Counted from the stretch's first letter, positions 1-8,879 are shown. The stretch: DNA of 64,000 nucleotides from Acidobacteria bacterium AB60 (GCA_008682415.1 VANK01000005.1:186001-250000); one strand, 5' to 3'. The notes: generated by a model not told the origin, from the sequence alone. Numbers and translations are program-made.

Positions 1-232
1 TCCCGATAAAGTTCAGGAGTGCGAGGAGCACGGCCGCTGCCATGACAACACCGAAATACCGGCTTCGAGGGTTTAGATAGAGGATGGGAACCAAGATCAA
101 GAAGCACTCGATTATTCCGAAGGCAGTGGCGAAAGCGAACTTCGACCAGTTCCACAGACCAGATCGCTGCTCCCGCCGGATGCCTAGGCCGATGATGCAG
201 ATCTGAAGAGCAACCCCAATGATCCACCACAT
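1..232 (-). CDS. Partial hydrophobic membrane protein, cut by the left edge
   Basis: An ATG at 232 on the minus strand opens a frame that reads without a stop to the window edge. The 77 visible residues start MWWIIGVALQICIIGLGI and contain about three hydrophobic stretches (roughly residues 2-18, 32-49 and 58-77) separated by short charged turns, so this is an integral membrane protein. The start lies 4 nt after the stop codon of the lipoprotein gene upstream, so the two are probably cotranscribed. No family is recognised from this fragment. Confidence 0.6.
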   Translation of the reverse strand, partial: MWWIIGVALQICIIGLGIRREQRSGLWNWSKFAFATAFGIIECFLILVPILYLNPRSRYFGVVMAAAVLLALLNFIG

Positions 233-236
233 CGGC

Positions 237-1496
237 TTACCGCGCCTGCCCGTTGCCGTGTACGGGAGTCGCCAGGGTCCAGTTGCCCTGCAACACGCCA
301 TTCGGATTTGAGTTTGGATCGTTGCTCTGATACCACTGGGACCCGTTGTACCAGGTCTGAGAATAGCTACTCGAGACCTTTGCCGTCCCGCCACCGACGG
401 CGACGGTCTGCTGATCGAGAGCGTAGTCGACCCAGTCGGAGGCCACCGTGCTGCGGGCGTTCATGGTCGCCGCAGCATTGGCCCTCTGGCTTTGATACTC
501 GGATTCCTGCTGCTGCATGTTTGCCTCGTGGTTTTGCATCATCATCTGACTGAACTGTTGGGCGCGCTCGGCGAACATTCGATCCTCTGCGATGTAGAGA
601 TCCCGCAGCTTCTTGCCGAATGCGGACCAATTATCGTTCTGCTGTTTCAGCTTGGCCTGAAACCACTCATTCGACGCCTTGGCCTGGGGCAGCTGGCTGC
701 GATCGGCGGCGCGCATCAGTCCATCGAGCTGGCCCTTGGGGGCCATCAGGATATCCACCTTCGCCTGACAATTGCTGCCCCAGATACTGCCGGCACTGTT
801 GTTTATCTGGCAAGAGACGCCTGCGCGCAGCCGTTCTTCGATGACGAACGTTCCGTTCACCGTCTCGACCCGTACCGCGGCTACATCTTCTGAGTCGGTA
901 TTTCCAGCCGTTATGGGATTGCCCGCATTGAGCTGGTTGAGCCGAGCTGCACGCTGGGCCGCGGCCTGCCGCTGATCCTCGGGGAGGGCGATCGCCCCCA
1001 CCACATGTACTCCGCCCGGGAGAGTACCGACATAGTACTCCAGGAATTCGGCTGCGGTGACCTGCTTCTGCAGCGGCAGACAGCCCCGTGCCGCCCGATT
1101 CACGGGCGATCCCCACGCCCAGCCCCCGGCAGGCTCCGATCGCATCTGCATCAGCCCGTCGGGCGAATAGGCGCGGAATACCGCTGCCGGGACCTTCGTG
1201 CAAGGGCTGGTCAGCATCATGCCCTGCATCTTCCAGCCGGACGGAACAGTGACGCTGGCCGCCGGCATGTTGTCCAGAGTGGGATCGGAGATGGTAGCGG
1301 TTGTGGTGGAGGTTGATATCGCGGAGGCCAAGTACCTGACACCGCGGGGCTCCGACGCCGATTGTGCCTCGGAGCCACTTCCCTCTTTACCTGCGATCAC
1401 CTTCGCTTCTGAATTGCACCCCGCAACCAGTAAACCCGCCCAGACTGCGGAGACAACGAGATATCCCCCTCTGATTCGATCACCCTCCCATCGCAA
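237..1496 (-). CDS. Predicted lipoprotein of unknown function
   Basis: The frame encodes a hydrophobic signal ending in the lipobox LVAGC, so the mature protein should be lipid-anchored. The open frame extends further upstream, but that part does not look like a signal peptide. A TTG at 1496 gives a compact one (MRWEGDRIRGGY followed by the hydrophobic core), so I chose it. The product is about 419 residues. The middle is a globular region of mixed composition, and a Gln/Met/Glu-rich, probably helical segment (around residues 315-360) precedes a Ser/Asn/Gly/Trp-rich C-terminus. No catalytic motif is visible. It is followed after 4 nt by the partial membrane protein gene. The function is unknown. 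Confidence 0.65.
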   Translation of the reverse strand: MRWEGDRIRGGYLVVSAVWAGLLVAGCNSEAKVIAGKEGSGSEAQSASEPRGVRYLASAISTSTTTATISDPTLDNMPAASVTVPSGWKMQGMMLTSPCTKVPAAVFRAYSPDGLMQMRSEPAGGWAWGSPVNRAARGCLPLQKQVTAAEFLEYYVGTLPGGVHVVGAIALPEDQRQAAAQRAARLNQLNAGNPITAGNTDSEDVAAVRVETVNGTFVIEERLRAGVSCQINNSAGSIWGSNCQAKVDILMAPKGQLDGLMRAADRSQLPQAKASNEWFQAKLKQQNDNWSAFGKKLRDLYIAEDRMFAERAQQFSQMMMQNHEANMQQQESEYQSQRANAAATMNARSTVASDWVDYALDQQTVAVGGGTAKVSSSYSQTWYNGSQWYQSNDPNSNPNGVLQGNWTLATPVHGNGQAR

Positions 1497-1662
1497 GCTC
1501 GCACACCTGCTTCGTGGGTGCCAGCGGCATGGGAGGGCGACAAGGGACAAGTCGGGACATTGCCCCCGCCGGGGATAGTCTGCTTCCAAGCCACTCCCAG
1601 AGACCGGGGCCTATCGTTGGAAATCCGGGCAACTTGTTTACCTCGATCTGTTGAATGCTCGC

Positions 1663-1668
1663 TATACT
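1663..1668 (+). promoter_or_regulatory. Candidate -10 element for the HTH/TPR gene
   Basis: TATACT matches the -10 consensus at five of six positions and lies 56 nt before the ATG at 1725. No convincing -35 box sits 16-18 nt upstream, so this is only a weak promoter candidate. Confidence 0.3.
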
Positions 1669-1724
1669 GCTGGTAAAGACCTTCCGCATAAACGATCTTG
1701 CGGCTGAGCGTCGAGGTCTCGCGC

Positions 1725-3113
1725 ATGTCCCGCCCACCGGCCAATTCCCCGGAAAATCGCCGGATCGATTCGTGGAAAGAGATCGCGGCGTTCTTCGGGC
1801 GCGACGAACGCACCGCCAAACGTTGGGAAAAAGAGCGCGGACTCCCCGTCCATCGTCTCCCGGGAGAGCGCGGTGGCGTTTTCGCCTGGTCTCACGAACT
1901 CCTCGAGTGGCTCAACTCGTCTGTCTCGCCCGCGCCTCTATCGCCGCCGGCCCCAACTCCCGACTCCAAGATCGAAAAGGCTCCAAGCCGATCCCGCAAC
2001 TGGCTCGACCGCAGCGTCGTTTGGACCGCTGCCGCCACGTTTGTGCTGGTCGGCGCTCTGGTCACGGGCGTTGCCATTCCCGGCAAGATACGTTCGTCCA
2101 TCGCGAGTGTTCGCGCGTCCGCGCCTTTCCATCACATCCCGGATCGGGAGGCCGAGCAGCTCTACTTGAAAGGGCGCTATTATTGGAGCCGCCGGACCTC
2201 CGAAAGCCTCAACCTGGCCGTTGACGCCTTCACCCAAGCCGTGGTCCATGACTCGAATTATGCGCAGGCGTACGCGGGGCTGGCCGAGTGCTACGACCTG
2301 ATGCCGGAGTATGGATCTTTACCCGCTTCGGAGGCTTTCCCCCGGGCTATCTCAGCAGCTCATAAGGCAATCGCGCTCGATGACTCGCTGGGAGAAGCCC
2401 ACCGCGCCCTCGGTTTCGCACTGTTCTATGGCGAGTGGAAGGTCCCCGCCGGCCTGGAGGAATACCAGCGAGCCCTTGCCCTTGATTCGCGGGACGAAGA
2501 AGCTCACCACTGGTACGCTACCTCGCTCCTCGCCCTGGGACGAATGACGGAGGCACGAGCTGAGATCGACAGGGCTCAGCAGCTCAACCCTGCGTCCCGA
2601 TCGATCCTTTGTGACCAAGCGCTGATCCATTTCTTCACTGGGGAACAAGCGGCTGCAGTCGCCAAGCTGGTGGAGATCGAACAAGCCGAACCCGAGTTTC
2701 TTTCGGCACCTCGATATCTTGCTTACGCCGCCTTCACGCGGAAGGACTATCACACCTTCATCGAGCAGTCGAAACGCTCTGCGACGCTCTCCGGAAGCAA
2801 CCAGCTCCTGAAAGTAGCGGAAGCCGCCGAACGCGGATTGAATGCCGGCTCAGAACACGGAATGCTCGAGGCGATGCGCATCGTTCAGCGAAGCTACTTC
2901 GAGAGGGGACAATCCTCCGGGTTCGATCTTGCCCGCACGTGCGCCCTCCTCGGCAGAAATCAGGATGCTATCGCGGCGCTGAATGCGGCAATGGCCGCCC
3001 ACGACTACTCTGTCCTCGGTACGTCTATGGATCCCAACTTCAACTCGCTCTCGGGCGATCCCGCCTTCCAAGATCTGGTGCGTCGCATCACCGAACGCGC
3101 CTACCAAGCCTGA
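1725..3113 (+). CDS. Membrane-anchored helix-turn-helix / TPR protein
   Basis: The first 65 or so residues (RIDSWKEIAAFFGRDERTAK and following) resemble the small helix-turn-helix domain found at the N-terminus of many acidobacterial TPR proteins. A hydrophobic segment at about residues 95-118 is a likely transmembrane helix. The rest, from about residue 140, is helical with tetratricopeptide-like units (for example YAQAYAGLAECY and DEEAHHWYATSLLALG). The layout recalls CadC/ToxR-like one-component regulators, with a cytoplasmic DNA-binding head and a sensory domain across the membrane. A TTG at 1698 is in frame, but the GAGG 8 nt before ATG 1725 favours the later start. The target genes are unknown. 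It is divergent from the lipoprotein gene. Confidence 0.75.
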   Translation: MSRPPANSPENRRIDSWKEIAAFFGRDERTAKRWEKERGLPVHRLPGERGGVFAWSHELLEWLNSSVSPAPLSPPAPTPDSKIEKAPSRSRNWLDRSVVWTAAATFVLVGALVTGVAIPGKIRSSIASVRASAPFHHIPDREAEQLYLKGRYYWSRRTSESLNLAVDAFTQAVVHDSNYAQAYAGLAECYDLMPEYGSLPASEAFPRAISAAHKAIALDDSLGEAHRALGFALFYGEWKVPAGLEEYQRALALDSRDEEAHHWYATSLLALGRMTEARAEIDRAQQLNPASRSILCDQALIHFFTGEQAAAVAKLVEIEQAEPEFLSAPRYLAYAAFTRKDYHTFIEQSKRSATLSGSNQLLKVAEAAERGLNAGSEHGMLEAMRIVQRSYFERGQSSGFDLARTCALLGRNQDAIAALNAAMAAHDYSVLGTSMDPNFNSLSGDPAFQDLVRRITERAYQA

Positions 3114-3175
3114 TTCCGGCACAGCTCCTGCGATTTCGAGCTAAGGGAGGAGCATCAGATTAGACCGGTGAAATA

Positions 3176-4105
3176 CTAGACCAGGCGTGCACCGGCCATT
3201 TTTTCCAGGACCGCAACCGGCGCCGACTCCGGCGTGACCATTGCGGCGGGGTCTACGAGGAATGTCTGTTCGAGCGCGTACTGACCGGCGAGCACGGCAT
3301 GGGGCACTGTCTCGGTGTAGACCATCCAGCTGGAGCCCGGGGCGAACTGGACGTTCTCCTTCACGCAGCTCTGCTGGAAATCCTCATTCTCCTTCATCGC
3401 GTTGTGCAGCCGCATCATGAAGTCGTCGTAGGGGGTTCGTTTCCATTGGGGAACCAGTTTTGACAGTCCCGTAGCTTTGGCGAGCTGCTTTCCGCCGCGC
3501 CCCAGGATGTTTTCGGAGCGCGGCATCGCCAGGGTTCCCGGAACGAAACTGCCGATCACCCTGGGGAAGGGCTCACCGATGATCCAGTCGCGCGTGCGCG
3601 TCGGATGGATGTTGTGGAAGAAGCGCAGAATGCGCCAGCCATGCGTGGGGCGTGTGGGGAAGGCATCGGTGTGGAGCAGATCGTTGCGACGCCGGAGCTT
3701 GAGATCGCGGCCCTTTTCCTCCAGGGGCCGGTAACTTGCATAATCGAGGACCCAGCGCTGCTTGTAGGGCGCCAGGAATCGGGTGAGGAACCGCTCGATG
3801 TTTTGTGAGTAGCGCCGCATGATCTCCTGCACCTGGCGAACCGTTGCCGCGCCCGAGGTTTTGGCGTCAACCCCTGTGAGCTCGTCGTTTTTGGGCTTAT
3901 AGGCGATGTTTTTATGGAGTTTGCTTCCGGTCTGCTGTTGACCGAGCAGGACCTCCAGATCCTCGGCAGGGATGGGCAGGGGGGTCACCGGGAAATAGAG
4001 CACACCGCCTGCTTCGAGATCGGCGCACCAGGCACGAAGCTGTTTGGAACCGGCAGCTGTGAATGCATTCTGGAGAGAGGTCTGGGGAATCGTGTGAACG
4101 GGCAT
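3176..4105 (-). CDS. kdoO: Kdo 3-hydroxylase family dioxygenase
   Basis: The 309-residue product matches the Kdo hydroxylase family, Fe(II)/2-oxoglutarate-type enzymes that hydroxylate 3-deoxy-D-manno-octulosonic acid in the lipopolysaccharide inner core, converting Kdo to Ko. The H-x-D iron pair is visible as LLHTDAFPTRP (H145, D147), followed by the family-typical RILRFFHNIHP and WIIGEPFP blocks. The distal histidine lies in VPHAVLAGQYALEQTF (H269). The start ATG at 4105 lies 8 nt after the stop of the small membrane protein gene, and an in-frame start at 4141 would overlap that gene. No other lipopolysaccharide gene is nearby, so the substrate is inferred from the family. Confidence 0.82.
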   Translation of the reverse strand: MPVHTIPQTSLQNAFTAAGSKQLRAWCADLEAGGVLYFPVTPLPIPAEDLEVLLGQQQTGSKLHKNIAYKPKNDELTGVDAKTSGAATVRQVQEIMRRYSQNIERFLTRFLAPYKQRWVLDYASYRPLEEKGRDLKLRRRNDLLHTDAFPTRPTHGWRILRFFHNIHPTRTRDWIIGEPFPRVIGSFVPGTLAMPRSENILGRGGKQLAKATGLSKLVPQWKRTPYDDFMMRLHNAMKENEDFQQSCVKENVQFAPGSSWMVYTETVPHAVLAGQYALEQTFLVDPAAMVTPESAPVAVLEKMAGARLV

Positions 4106-4113
4106 GCTTGTCT

Positions 4114-4425
4114 CTACTCGTGGATTTTGCCCCGGATCCACAGAACCAGGAAGAAGGGCAACGCGATGGCAAGCACGATGAGCGAGGCGGGCAGGCCGAA
4201 GTCGCGATAGCTGATGGCGTAGTCGACGGCATGCCTGCCGCCCAGGTTCCAGACCAGCAGGGAAAAGATGCTAATCATGGTGACGAGGCAGAAGGTGAGA
4301 AGGGCCGATGCGAAGGAAAGCAGCAGGCTGGTGAACAAGCCAAAGCCGCGGAGTGGGAATCCCAGAACCGTTCTGCCGGTTCCGCGGATCTTGCCGCCCG
4401 GGAAATCGCTCGAAACGGAATGCAT
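4114..4425 (-). CDS. Small multi-pass membrane protein upstream of kdoO
   Basis: This 103-residue protein has a short polar N-terminus, a long hydrophobic stretch at about residues 28-58 (probably one long or two short helices) and another at about 78-97, and it ends in a charged tail (WIRGKIHE). It lies directly upstream of the Kdo hydroxylase gene with an 8-nt gap and very likely shares its transcript, which hints at an envelope role. The family is not recognised. A minus-strand TATTCT at 4449-4454, 23 nt before the start, could be its -10 box. Confidence 0.6.
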   Translation of the reverse strand: MHSVSSDFPGGKIRGTGRTVLGFPLRGFGLFTSLLLSFASALLTFCLVTMISIFSLLVWNLGGRHAVDYAISYRDFGLPASLIVLAIALPFFLVLWIRGKIHE

Positions 4426-4447
4426 GATGGCGCTGGCCTCGCTCGTC

Positions 4448-4454
4448 TAGAATA
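4448..4454. promoter_or_regulatory. Candidate bidirectional -10 element
   Basis: The sequence TAGAATA reads as a -10-like TAGAAT on the plus strand (4448-4453, 9 nt before ATG 4463) and as TATTCT on the minus strand (4449-4454, 23 nt before ATG 4425). It sits in the 37-nt gap between two divergent genes, so one symmetrical element may serve both. No good -35 box is visible for either direction. Confidence 0.45.
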
Positions 4455-4462
4455 CAGACTCG

Positions 4463-5212
4463 ATGGCATCGAGCGCACAAGTTGAACTTTGGCCTGCGGA
4501 GAAGGTCGCGACCCAGGTTTCGGTTGTTATGGCCGGCAACGGAATCCATTACGCATCCTGGGGCGATAACCGGATCAACGAGGCCGACCTGGAGCGACTG
4601 GTGGGCGCGGTGCCGGAGACCCTGGCCCCCGCGCTGATGCACCGGGCCTATTATTTTGTGCCACTGGCGATTGCGGATACGGGCGAGATCATGGTTGCCC
4701 CGTCCTACACGGTTGACCTGGGCGACCGCGCGGTATGCCATCGCAATGCGAGCTTCGGCGCGACGGAGGCGGTTTTCCTGTCGACGCGGTTGGTAGAGGA
4801 CCGGTTCGGGCTGGCGTTCGAGTTTTTCATCAATGTGGCCCATAACTTTGTGGAGGCGGCTGGAGTTCCGGAGAGTTTTGGCGCACTTGCGTGGTCACAG
4901 GCGCAGGCGCAGGTGCGGGGCGAGACCAGCCAAGACGCCTGGGAGACGCGAAGAAGGGCGCAGGACAGCCGCAACGGGTCGAAGGGGATTGACGAACGAT
5001 CGCGCAACATTTACATCGAGTCCGCCTTCTCCGATGCGCTTGCGATCTACATGCTGTCCCTGGCCGTGGATTTCGATTATCACGATCTGCGGGAACGCGA
5101 ATATCCGCTTCTGGCTGCCCCCGCACTCGCGGAGCGGCTTCGTCATGTGGCTGGCCTGTTCCCGCCCAACGGCGGATATGAGTTCCAGATTCTCTATCGG
5201 CGCAAGGGTTAG
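4463..5212 (+). CDS. Conserved-looking soluble protein of unknown function
   Basis: The frame encodes 249 residues with no signal peptide or membrane segment. The N-terminal half looks like mixed alpha/beta (VSVVMAGNGIHYASWGDN). A charged, Gln/Arg-rich stretch at about residues 145-175 looks like a linker or exposed helix, followed by a helical C-terminus ending in EFQILYRRKG. No family or active-site motif is recognised. It is divergent from the Kdo hydroxylase operon and may share its promoter region. The TAGAAT hexamer ends 9 nt before the ATG, and no Shine-Dalgarno sequence is obvious, so a very short leader is likely. Confidence 0.6.
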   Translation: MASSAQVELWPAEKVATQVSVVMAGNGIHYASWGDNRINEADLERLVGAVPETLAPALMHRAYYFVPLAIADTGEIMVAPSYTVDLGDRAVCHRNASFGATEAVFLSTRLVEDRFGLAFEFFINVAHNFVEAAGVPESFGALAWSQAQAQVRGETSQDAWETRRRAQDSRNGSKGIDERSRNIYIESAFSDALAIYMLSLAVDFDYHDLREREYPLLAAPALAERLRHVAGLFPPNGGYEFQILYRRKG

Positions 5213-5286
5213 GACGCGTCAGGGAACCCTCAACCGGGAACCTTTCGATCACCATCGCTGGTAACTAAGCCCGCAAGGCGAGTTGA

Positions 5287-7635
5287 TCAGGAATCGCGCG
5301 AGGCGCGCCGAGGGGACGCCCCTGGCTCCAGTTCGTCGAGTGCTTCATGCCGCGTGTGTTTCGTGACGTACATGGCGGCGTCGGCGGCACTGAGCAAGCT
5401 GTCCTTGGAGGTTCCGTCCTCCGGATAGAGGGAGATTCCCACGCTGGCCGAACCGCGGATGACATAGCCCTCAACATGGAACGAAGTGGTGAAGCAGTTC
5501 TCCAGGCGCGCGGCAATCTCCTGCACGTCGGCGCGCGTGCGGGCCGTGGGCACGAGGGCTGCAAACTCATCGCCTCCGAGGCGCGCCAACAGGTCGCCTG
5601 ACCGCAGCTGGCGCTTCATGCGAACCGATACCTCCTGAAGGTATAAGTCGCCGATGCGGTGACCGTAAAGATCGTTAACCTGCTTGAACTCATCGAGGTC
5701 GATATAGATGAGGCCGAAGATTCCGGCACTCTCCCGAGCGACGGAGATGAGCCGCTCGAGTTCTTTGTCGAGCGAGAAGCGGTTGTGGATATCGGTGAGG
5801 AGGTCGAACTCGGAACGGTGCACGAGGTCGTTGTAAAGTCGGCGGGTTTCGATGGCAACCGTAGACAGCCGGGCGCCCATGAACAGCGCGCTGCGAATCT
5901 CGTGGAGTTGTTCGAAGTCGGGACGGGCGGAGGCGAAGAGGGTCCCGAGAGGATGGCCCGAGCGCCCGGGAATCTCCTCCCGCACAACGCTTCCTCCATC
6001 GAAGTGTCCCGGGTAATGTCCAAGCCGAGCGCCATCGTTGATCTCACACCAGCAAGGGGCGCCGCGCAGGTGGAAGGAGACGAGTTCCGTGATCTCCTCC
6101 AGGACCTCCGCGAGCGGCCGCGAACCGTTTATGTCTTCGAGGATGCGGCTGCGGCGCTGTTCGATTTGCGCGTTATGCCGTTCCGCGGCGGCTTCAGCGG
6201 CGATGCGTTGCGCGATATCGTCGGTCTGGCGCTGGACCTTTCGGTTGAGCATCCAACCCCAGCCACTTACCAGTACGAAGGCCAGGAGCAGGATCGTAAC
6301 CACTTTTATCAGGTTGGCGACGGAGACCCAGGAGGGCCGGGCTACGACTTGTAAATCGTCCGCCGAGCGCATCAGCAGATTGAATGGGACGTTTGCGTCG
6401 AAGGGGTTGGAATCATCGAGCACGCAGACGCCCGCGACCTGAACGATCGAACCGAGAGGAATCTCCTTCATGGGCGGCAGCGGTGGAGGCGCGATGGAAC
6501 TGTACGTGGCCGCGGGATGGCGGACGACCGCGGAGAACATGTGCCCTTCCGAGAGCAGCACGTATTCGTCCTGGGCGGCCTCACGCACTTGCATGACCAG
6601 TTTGCCCTGGGTAGAGACGAGATCGAAGAGATGGCGGCTCTGGGAGAGATCGGTCCAGGTAGTCGGGTATGGGGAAACCGGCGCGACCATACCGCTGTCT
6701 TGGATCTCAGCCCGGGTAAGAGTCAGGAAGCCATCGTGGACATCGGGGATCCCGGTGGCGTCGGCAATGTGCCCGATGGCTAGCTCGCTGCGTGCCCCCG
6801 TTGCGATCCACAAGCTCTTTGATCCACTCTGCAGGACCACGCCGGATCCAGGCTGGTAGTACGTGATCGTACCCTGGACGCGCACTCTCGGGCTGCGATT
6901 GACCTTGTCGTAATCGAGCAGGATTTGGTCCATGGAAGTAATGGGAAGGGACCATGGGCTGGAGGCCGCCCGCTTCAGGATCTTGATGTCATTCAGCGAG
7001 GAGACGTGCAGGAGGATGCCGGTCTGCTGCATTTTGCCGTCGAAGCGTCCGGAGACCGGGCCTGTGAGCTCCACCTCGGCGTCGAGGAGGTCCTTCAGCG
7101 CGACCGAGTCGTCACTGTCCACGGTCGCATCGATCTCCCCGCCGTCTGTTGCCATCTGCAGTGTCGCGTTGCGCACCGAGATATTGAGCACGTCCGCGGC
7201 GCGTACCCAGGCGTGGACCGTGACGAGGCGGCAGTCGTACCGGGAGTGGCTGAGATCTTTGAAGCTGGCCGGGACAGAGTGGGGGAGAGGCCCGTGGCCG
7301 ATGATCTTGATGTCCGTGGCCGCCACGAAGGGGCGGAAGCTCTCGTGCGTGGTTCCCCGAATAAGTAAACGGTCGCCCGGCACGATCTTCTGGGGTGTGT
7401 TGGTCTGCACGTAGATGGCGACATCGCCGTCCTGCACGAACATGGTGCGCTCATAGGAGCGGAAGTAGGTGACGGTGGCCTCAAACTGCACGGGCAGGTG
7501 AACGCTGGCCTGATCGTTCGACAGGGAGTGGATCGCGGAAAGAGTCGTGAGGGAAGGAGCCTGCGCAGGAATTATCTTGGAGGAAGACGCCATCAAGAGC
7601 GCCGCGAAAAAGAGCCTCAACCTCATATGTTCCAT
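5287..7635 (-). CDS. Membrane diguanylate cyclase (GGDEF) with periplasmic sensor region
   Basis: The product, about 782 residues, should make cyclic di-GMP from GTP. After a signal sequence ending near IIPAQ come about 400 periplasmic residues with at least two OB-fold-like units (for example VTYFRSYERTMFVQDGD and GTITYYQPGSGVVLQSG). A transmembrane helix lies at about 439-462, then a coiled linker and a GAF-like region (about 490-600). The GGDEF domain has an intact GGDEF at 687-691 and an inhibitory-site RxxD (RSGD) five residues before it, so product feedback is expected. There is no EAL domain. The start was taken as ATG 7635; ATG 7626 is equally possible. The signal sensed is unknown. 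Confidence 0.88.
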   Translation of the reverse strand: MEHMRLRLFFAALLMASSSKIIPAQAPSLTTLSAIHSLSNDQASVHLPVQFEATVTYFRSYERTMFVQDGDVAIYVQTNTPQKIVPGDRLLIRGTTHESFRPFVAATDIKIIGHGPLPHSVPASFKDLSHSRYDCRLVTVHAWVRAADVLNISVRNATLQMATDGGEIDATVDSDDSVALKDLLDAEVELTGPVSGRFDGKMQQTGILLHVSSLNDIKILKRAASSPWSLPITSMDQILLDYDKVNRSPRVRVQGTITYYQPGSGVVLQSGSKSLWIATGARSELAIGHIADATGIPDVHDGFLTLTRAEIQDSGMVAPVSPYPTTWTDLSQSRHLFDLVSTQGKLVMQVREAAQDEYVLLSEGHMFSAVVRHPAATYSSIAPPPLPPMKEIPLGSIVQVAGVCVLDDSNPFDANVPFNLLMRSADDLQVVARPSWVSVANLIKVVTILLLAFVLVSGWGWMLNRKVQRQTDDIAQRIAAEAAAERHNAQIEQRRSRILEDINGSRPLAEVLEEITELVSFHLRGAPCWCEINDGARLGHYPGHFDGGSVVREEIPGRSGHPLGTLFASARPDFEQLHEIRSALFMGARLSTVAIETRRLYNDLVHRSEFDLLTDIHNRFSLDKELERLISVARESAGIFGLIYIDLDEFKQVNDLYGHRIGDLYLQEVSVRMKRQLRSGDLLARLGGDEFAALVPTARTRADVQEIAARLENCFTTSFHVEGYVIRGSASVGISLYPEDGTSKDSLLSAADAAMYVTKHTRHEALDELEPGASPRRASRDS

Positions 7636-7744
7636 CCCGGCCCGACGTGCCGATCCGGCTCCGGCGTCAAGGGCGCGCGCACACAAAGAGTCCGCGTAAC
7701 AAACAGGAGTGATCGTCGATTATTGGATAATCTTCGGCTTAGTC

Positions 7745-7773
7745 TTACACGTACCGGATTATGGTGTAATACT
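7745..7773 (+). promoter_or_regulatory. Candidate sigma70-type promoter upstream of rocF
   Basis: TTACAC (7745-7750) and AATACT (7768-7773) are separated by 17 nt in the non-coding region upstream of arginase. Each matches its consensus at four positions. The distance to the chosen ATG (7899) implies a leader of over 100 nt. The 263-nt space between 7635 and 7899 holds no other gene that I can support. Confidence 0.3.
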
Positions 7774-7898
7774 CCTTTCGGGTCATCGGTGAATCTTTGC
7801 CGAAGGCTGATGGCATACTCCCTTTCAATCTCTTAGAAGTACCCTTGATTTCGGCTTCCCAGCATCGATCACGAGAAGTTTCAGAACGAAAGTCCCTT

Positions 7899-8879
7899 AT
7901 GTCTTCCATCCCAGGAATCTCCGAACCTCAAGTCCCAAATCCGCATGGCGGATTGCAGTCGTTGCCAACCCGGAAGATCCGGGTACTCGGAGTCCCGCTT
8001 GACATGGGCGCGAGCCGACGAGGCGTAGATATGGGTCCCTCCGCAATGCGCGTAGCCGGTCTTGAGGCCAGGCTGGAGCAACTGGGACATCGGGTTACGG
8101 ACGGCGGCAATATCCGCGTGGAGATCGCGGAGACCCAGGCCTCAGGAAGCGACAGGGCCCGCTACCTGAAGCCTATTTCGGAGATCTGCGAGCGGACATC
8201 CCTAGCGGTGCTTAAGGCTCTTGAAGAGGGCATGACGCCCCTGGTTCTGGGAGGCGATCACTCGCTTGCCGCCGGATCGGTCTCCGGGGTCTCGGAGTTC
8301 TATCGCCGCCAGGAGCAGAAGATTGGACTGGTGTGGCTCGACGCGCACACAGATATCAACACGCCGGAGACATCCCCCTCGGGGAATGTGCACGGAATGC
8401 CACTGGCCGCTTTGCTCGGGCTGGGGCCAGGGGAGCTAGGCGATCTCTTCGGGTACTCGCCAAAGATCGCCCCGGAGAACACGGTGCTGATTGGAGTGCG
8501 GGATGTGGATGCAACGGAGCGGACCAACCTGAAACGGGCGGGGATCGCGGAGGTCTACACGATGCGCGACATCGACGAGCGCGGTATGCGGACCGTCATG
8601 GAAGAGGCGCTGCGGGTCGTCGGGAGGCACACTGCCGGATACCACGTCTCGCTCGATATGGACTGGATTGACCCGGAAGATGCGCCTGGAGTCGGAACGC
8701 CGGTCCGCGGGGGCGCCACGTACCGGGAGGCCCATCTCGCCATGGAGATTCTTGCGGACCATGGGCGGCTCTTGAGCTTCGAGATCGTCGAAGTGAATCC
8801 GGTGATCGACGAGCACAACCGCACGGCCGATCTGGCTGTGGAGTTGGCCTGTTCGGCGTTCGGAAAGAAGATTCTTTAG
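7899..8879 (+). CDS. rocF: Arginase
   Basis: The 326-residue product is a ureohydrolase that splits L-arginine to ornithine and urea with a binuclear manganese centre. All metal-binding blocks are present: GGDH at 118-121, DAHTD at 148-152 and SLDMDWIDP around 251-259. The arginase-type C-terminal block EVNPVIDEHNRTADLAVEL follows. The N-terminal block RGVDMGPSAMR is typical of the RocF group rather than agmatinase. The frame is open back to 7797, but homologues begin near the RKIRVLGVP block, so ATG 7899 is preferred; about 24 extra residues remain before that block. The gene ends tail-to-tail with a VOC protein gene and shares bases of the stop codons. Confidence 0.93.
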   Translation: MSSIPGISEPQVPNPHGGLQSLPTRKIRVLGVPLDMGASRRGVDMGPSAMRVAGLEARLEQLGHRVTDGGNIRVEIAETQASGSDRARYLKPISEICERTSLAVLKALEEGMTPLVLGGDHSLAAGSVSGVSEFYRRQEQKIGLVWLDAHTDINTPETSPSGNVHGMPLAALLGLGPGELGDLFGYSPKIAPENTVLIGVRDVDATERTNLKRAGIAEVYTMRDIDERGMRTVMEEALRVVGRHTAGYHVSLDMDWIDPEDAPGVGTPVRGGATYREAHLAMEILADHGRLLSFEIVEVNPVIDEHNRTADLAVELACSAFGKKIL

